64,000 bases of DNA from Oceanobacillus arenosus. Its GTDB lineage: Bacteria > Bacillota > Bacilli > Bacillales > Amphibacillaceae. The DNA lies in contig NZ_PIOC01000002.1 in the NCBI RefSeq assembly GCF_003369575.1, positions 1-64,000 on the forward strand, written 5' to 3'. The translations under genes were made by a program, and so were the position numbers. Positions 62,918-64,000 of this stretch are shown here, one piece after another (within the stretch, counting starts at the first letter, position 1; each line of letters starts with the position of its first letter). A model generated the notes under the pieces. The model made no database searches and was not told where the DNA came from. It saw only the letters and a list, made by a program, of their open reading frames with translations.

Positions 62918-63925
62918 TTATTCTCGCTGTGTATCGGTAACATCCAATATATCAAGTAAGAACACGAAAACTGGAATTCCGATAATCAATCCCCAGACAC
63001 CAAAGAAATGCTGCGAGAAGATCAGGACGATAAACGTATAAAATACAGGTAAATCCGTTTTGGATGACATTAATTTTGGATTTAATATATATGCTTCAAT
63101 TGCATGGATAATCATAATTGCTACGAATACGTACACGACAGTCAAGAATCCACCGATTGTAAAAGCAATCAATGAAAGTGGAATAAGTGAAATAATCACA
63201 CCAGCGACAGGAATGAGTCCTAGGAAGAAAATCATAATGGACAATCCGCCGATTTGTGGGAATCCGAGAATCATTAAAACAATCACTGATAGGAACGTAT
63301 TGATGAGCGCGATAATGAATTGTGCCTCGATTACTTTGCCAAAGGTACGTGAGAATTTTTTACCAAAGTACTCTATTTCCCGATAGAACGGGGCAATCTT
63401 GCTATGTTTAAACTTGTTTGTGAACTCGATTAAGCGTGGTTTTTCAAGAAGGAAAAATAAGCTAAGTAATAATGCAAGCAACACTTGGACACTCGTCTTA
63501 CTAATATCTGAGAAGGATTTCAATAGAAATGAAAATCCATTTTCCAAATAACCGGTAATTTGATCGCTTGTAATAATCGATTCAATGAAGTTGACGATCG
63601 CATTGTCATAGGTTTCCATTGAGAAATTTGAAATTTGCCTGATCAATTGACTAATCTCTGTTGTAATAACTGGTAAGTACTTCACAATCCCAACCGTTAA
63701 CAGACTAACAATGAGCGCGTATAGCAATAATACAAGTAATTTGCGATTGAACTTCATACGTTTGGTTGTAAATTCTACGAGACCATTCATTAAAAATGAG
63801 AAAATAAAGGTTAGGAGAATGAGATTCATCATACTTCTAACACTAAAGAGAATTAAAACAATGAGGCCAAAAATAATAATTCGTTTTACGCCTGTTTTCC
63901 GGAAAAACCCTGCTATCGATTCCAT
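62918..63925 (-). CDS. AI-2E family transporter (YdbI/YueF/PerM-type membrane protein)
   Basis: A 335-residue protein with about seven to eight membrane helices in the 2+1+5 pattern of the family: two helices at the start, one after TKRMKFNRK, a long soluble middle, then a helical block with GLSIMIFFLGLIPVAGVIISLIP and a C-terminal EAYILNPKLMSSKTDLPVFYTFIVLI. Members have been linked to autoinducer-2 export or Na+/H+ exchange; the sequence does not decide. GAGGGG precedes the start. It stands alone, ending at the structured repeat. Confidence 0.88.
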   Translation of the reverse strand: MESIAGFFRKTGVKRIIIFGLIVLILFSVRSMMNLILLTFIFSFLMNGLVEFTTKRMKFNRKLLVLLLYALIVSLLTVGIVKYLPVITTEISQLIRQISNFSMETYDNAIVNFIESIITSDQITGYLENGFSFLLKSFSDISKTSVQVLLALLLSLFFLLEKPRLIEFTNKFKHSKIAPFYREIEYFGKKFSRTFGKVIEAQFIIALINTFLSVIVLMILGFPQIGGLSIMIFFLGLIPVAGVIISLIPLSLIAFTIGGFLTVVYVFVAIMIIHAIEAYILNPKLMSSKTDLPVFYTFIVLIFSQHFFGVWGLIIGIPVFVFLLDILDVTDTQRE

Positions 63926-64000
63926 GTAAAATAATTCCCCTCTTACTATAAGTATGTAAATGCATGGATAAAATTACCTAGTATTTTTAGTATCTACTTA

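Overview
The window is a low-GC Gram-positive chromosome segment from an endospore-forming Bacillaceae, most like the Oceanobacillus/Virgibacillus group. The reasons are the ctsR-mcsA-mcsB-clpC-radA block, the sporulation sigma factor gene sigH, Bacillus-type protein sequences throughout, a cysteine T-box, L1/L10/L13 ribosomal leaders, TTG/GTG starts and strong GGAGG ribosome binding sites. The genus is an inference from memory of similar sequences, not a computed placement.

Layout: (1) 1-132, the 3' end of a 5S rRNA gene and its terminator. (2) 249-8671, an MgtC-type protein, the CtsR-controlled heat-shock operon, radA and the PIN/TRAM protein yacL. (3) 8830-15585, gltX, the T-box-controlled cysE-cysS-mrnC-rlmB-rae1 group, sigH and rpmG. 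(4) 15719-28379, secE, nusG, rplKAJL, an RsmC-like methyltransferase, rpoBC and an L7Ae-like protein. (5) 28512-32869, rpsL-rpsG-fusA-tuf. (6) 33486-47829, the S10-spc-alpha ribosomal supercluster with secY, adk, infA and rpoA. (7) 47830-48303, a terminator and a 40-bp tandem repeat. (8) 48304-52558, the ECF transporter core (ecfA1-ecfA2-ecfT), truA, rplM and rpsI. (9) From about 52.6 kb the conserved order ends and accessory genes begin: a small redox group (YdhR-like, DsbA-like, FMN reductase) divergent from a TetR regulator; a phosphorelay operon (diguanylate cyclase with Hpt and two receiver domains, a single-domain response regulator, a hybrid histidine kinase); an ECF sigma/anti-sigma pair; a structured intergenic repeat; and an AI-2E family membrane protein.

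Most of the window is the translation and transcription core, controlled by predicted RNA leaders: T-box (Cys) before cysE, L1 leader before rplA, L10 leader with attenuator before rplJ, L13 leader before rplM, and likely leaders before rpsJ, rpoB and rpoA. Compared with the Bacillus subtilis order, disA, ispD-ispF, ybaC and map are all missing from their usual places.

The most unusual signals are non-coding. A two-hairpin element occurs twice (before cysE and before nusG) with identical single-stranded blocks and compensatory stem changes. A 255-bp multi-hairpin repeat sits at 62.65-62.91 kb, with short look-alike fragments inside ribosomal leader regions. A 40-bp minisatellite lies downstream of rplQ, and an unnamed three-way-junction fold lies before rpoA. 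In the accessory end, the c-di-GMP phosphorelay operon is the most system-like find.
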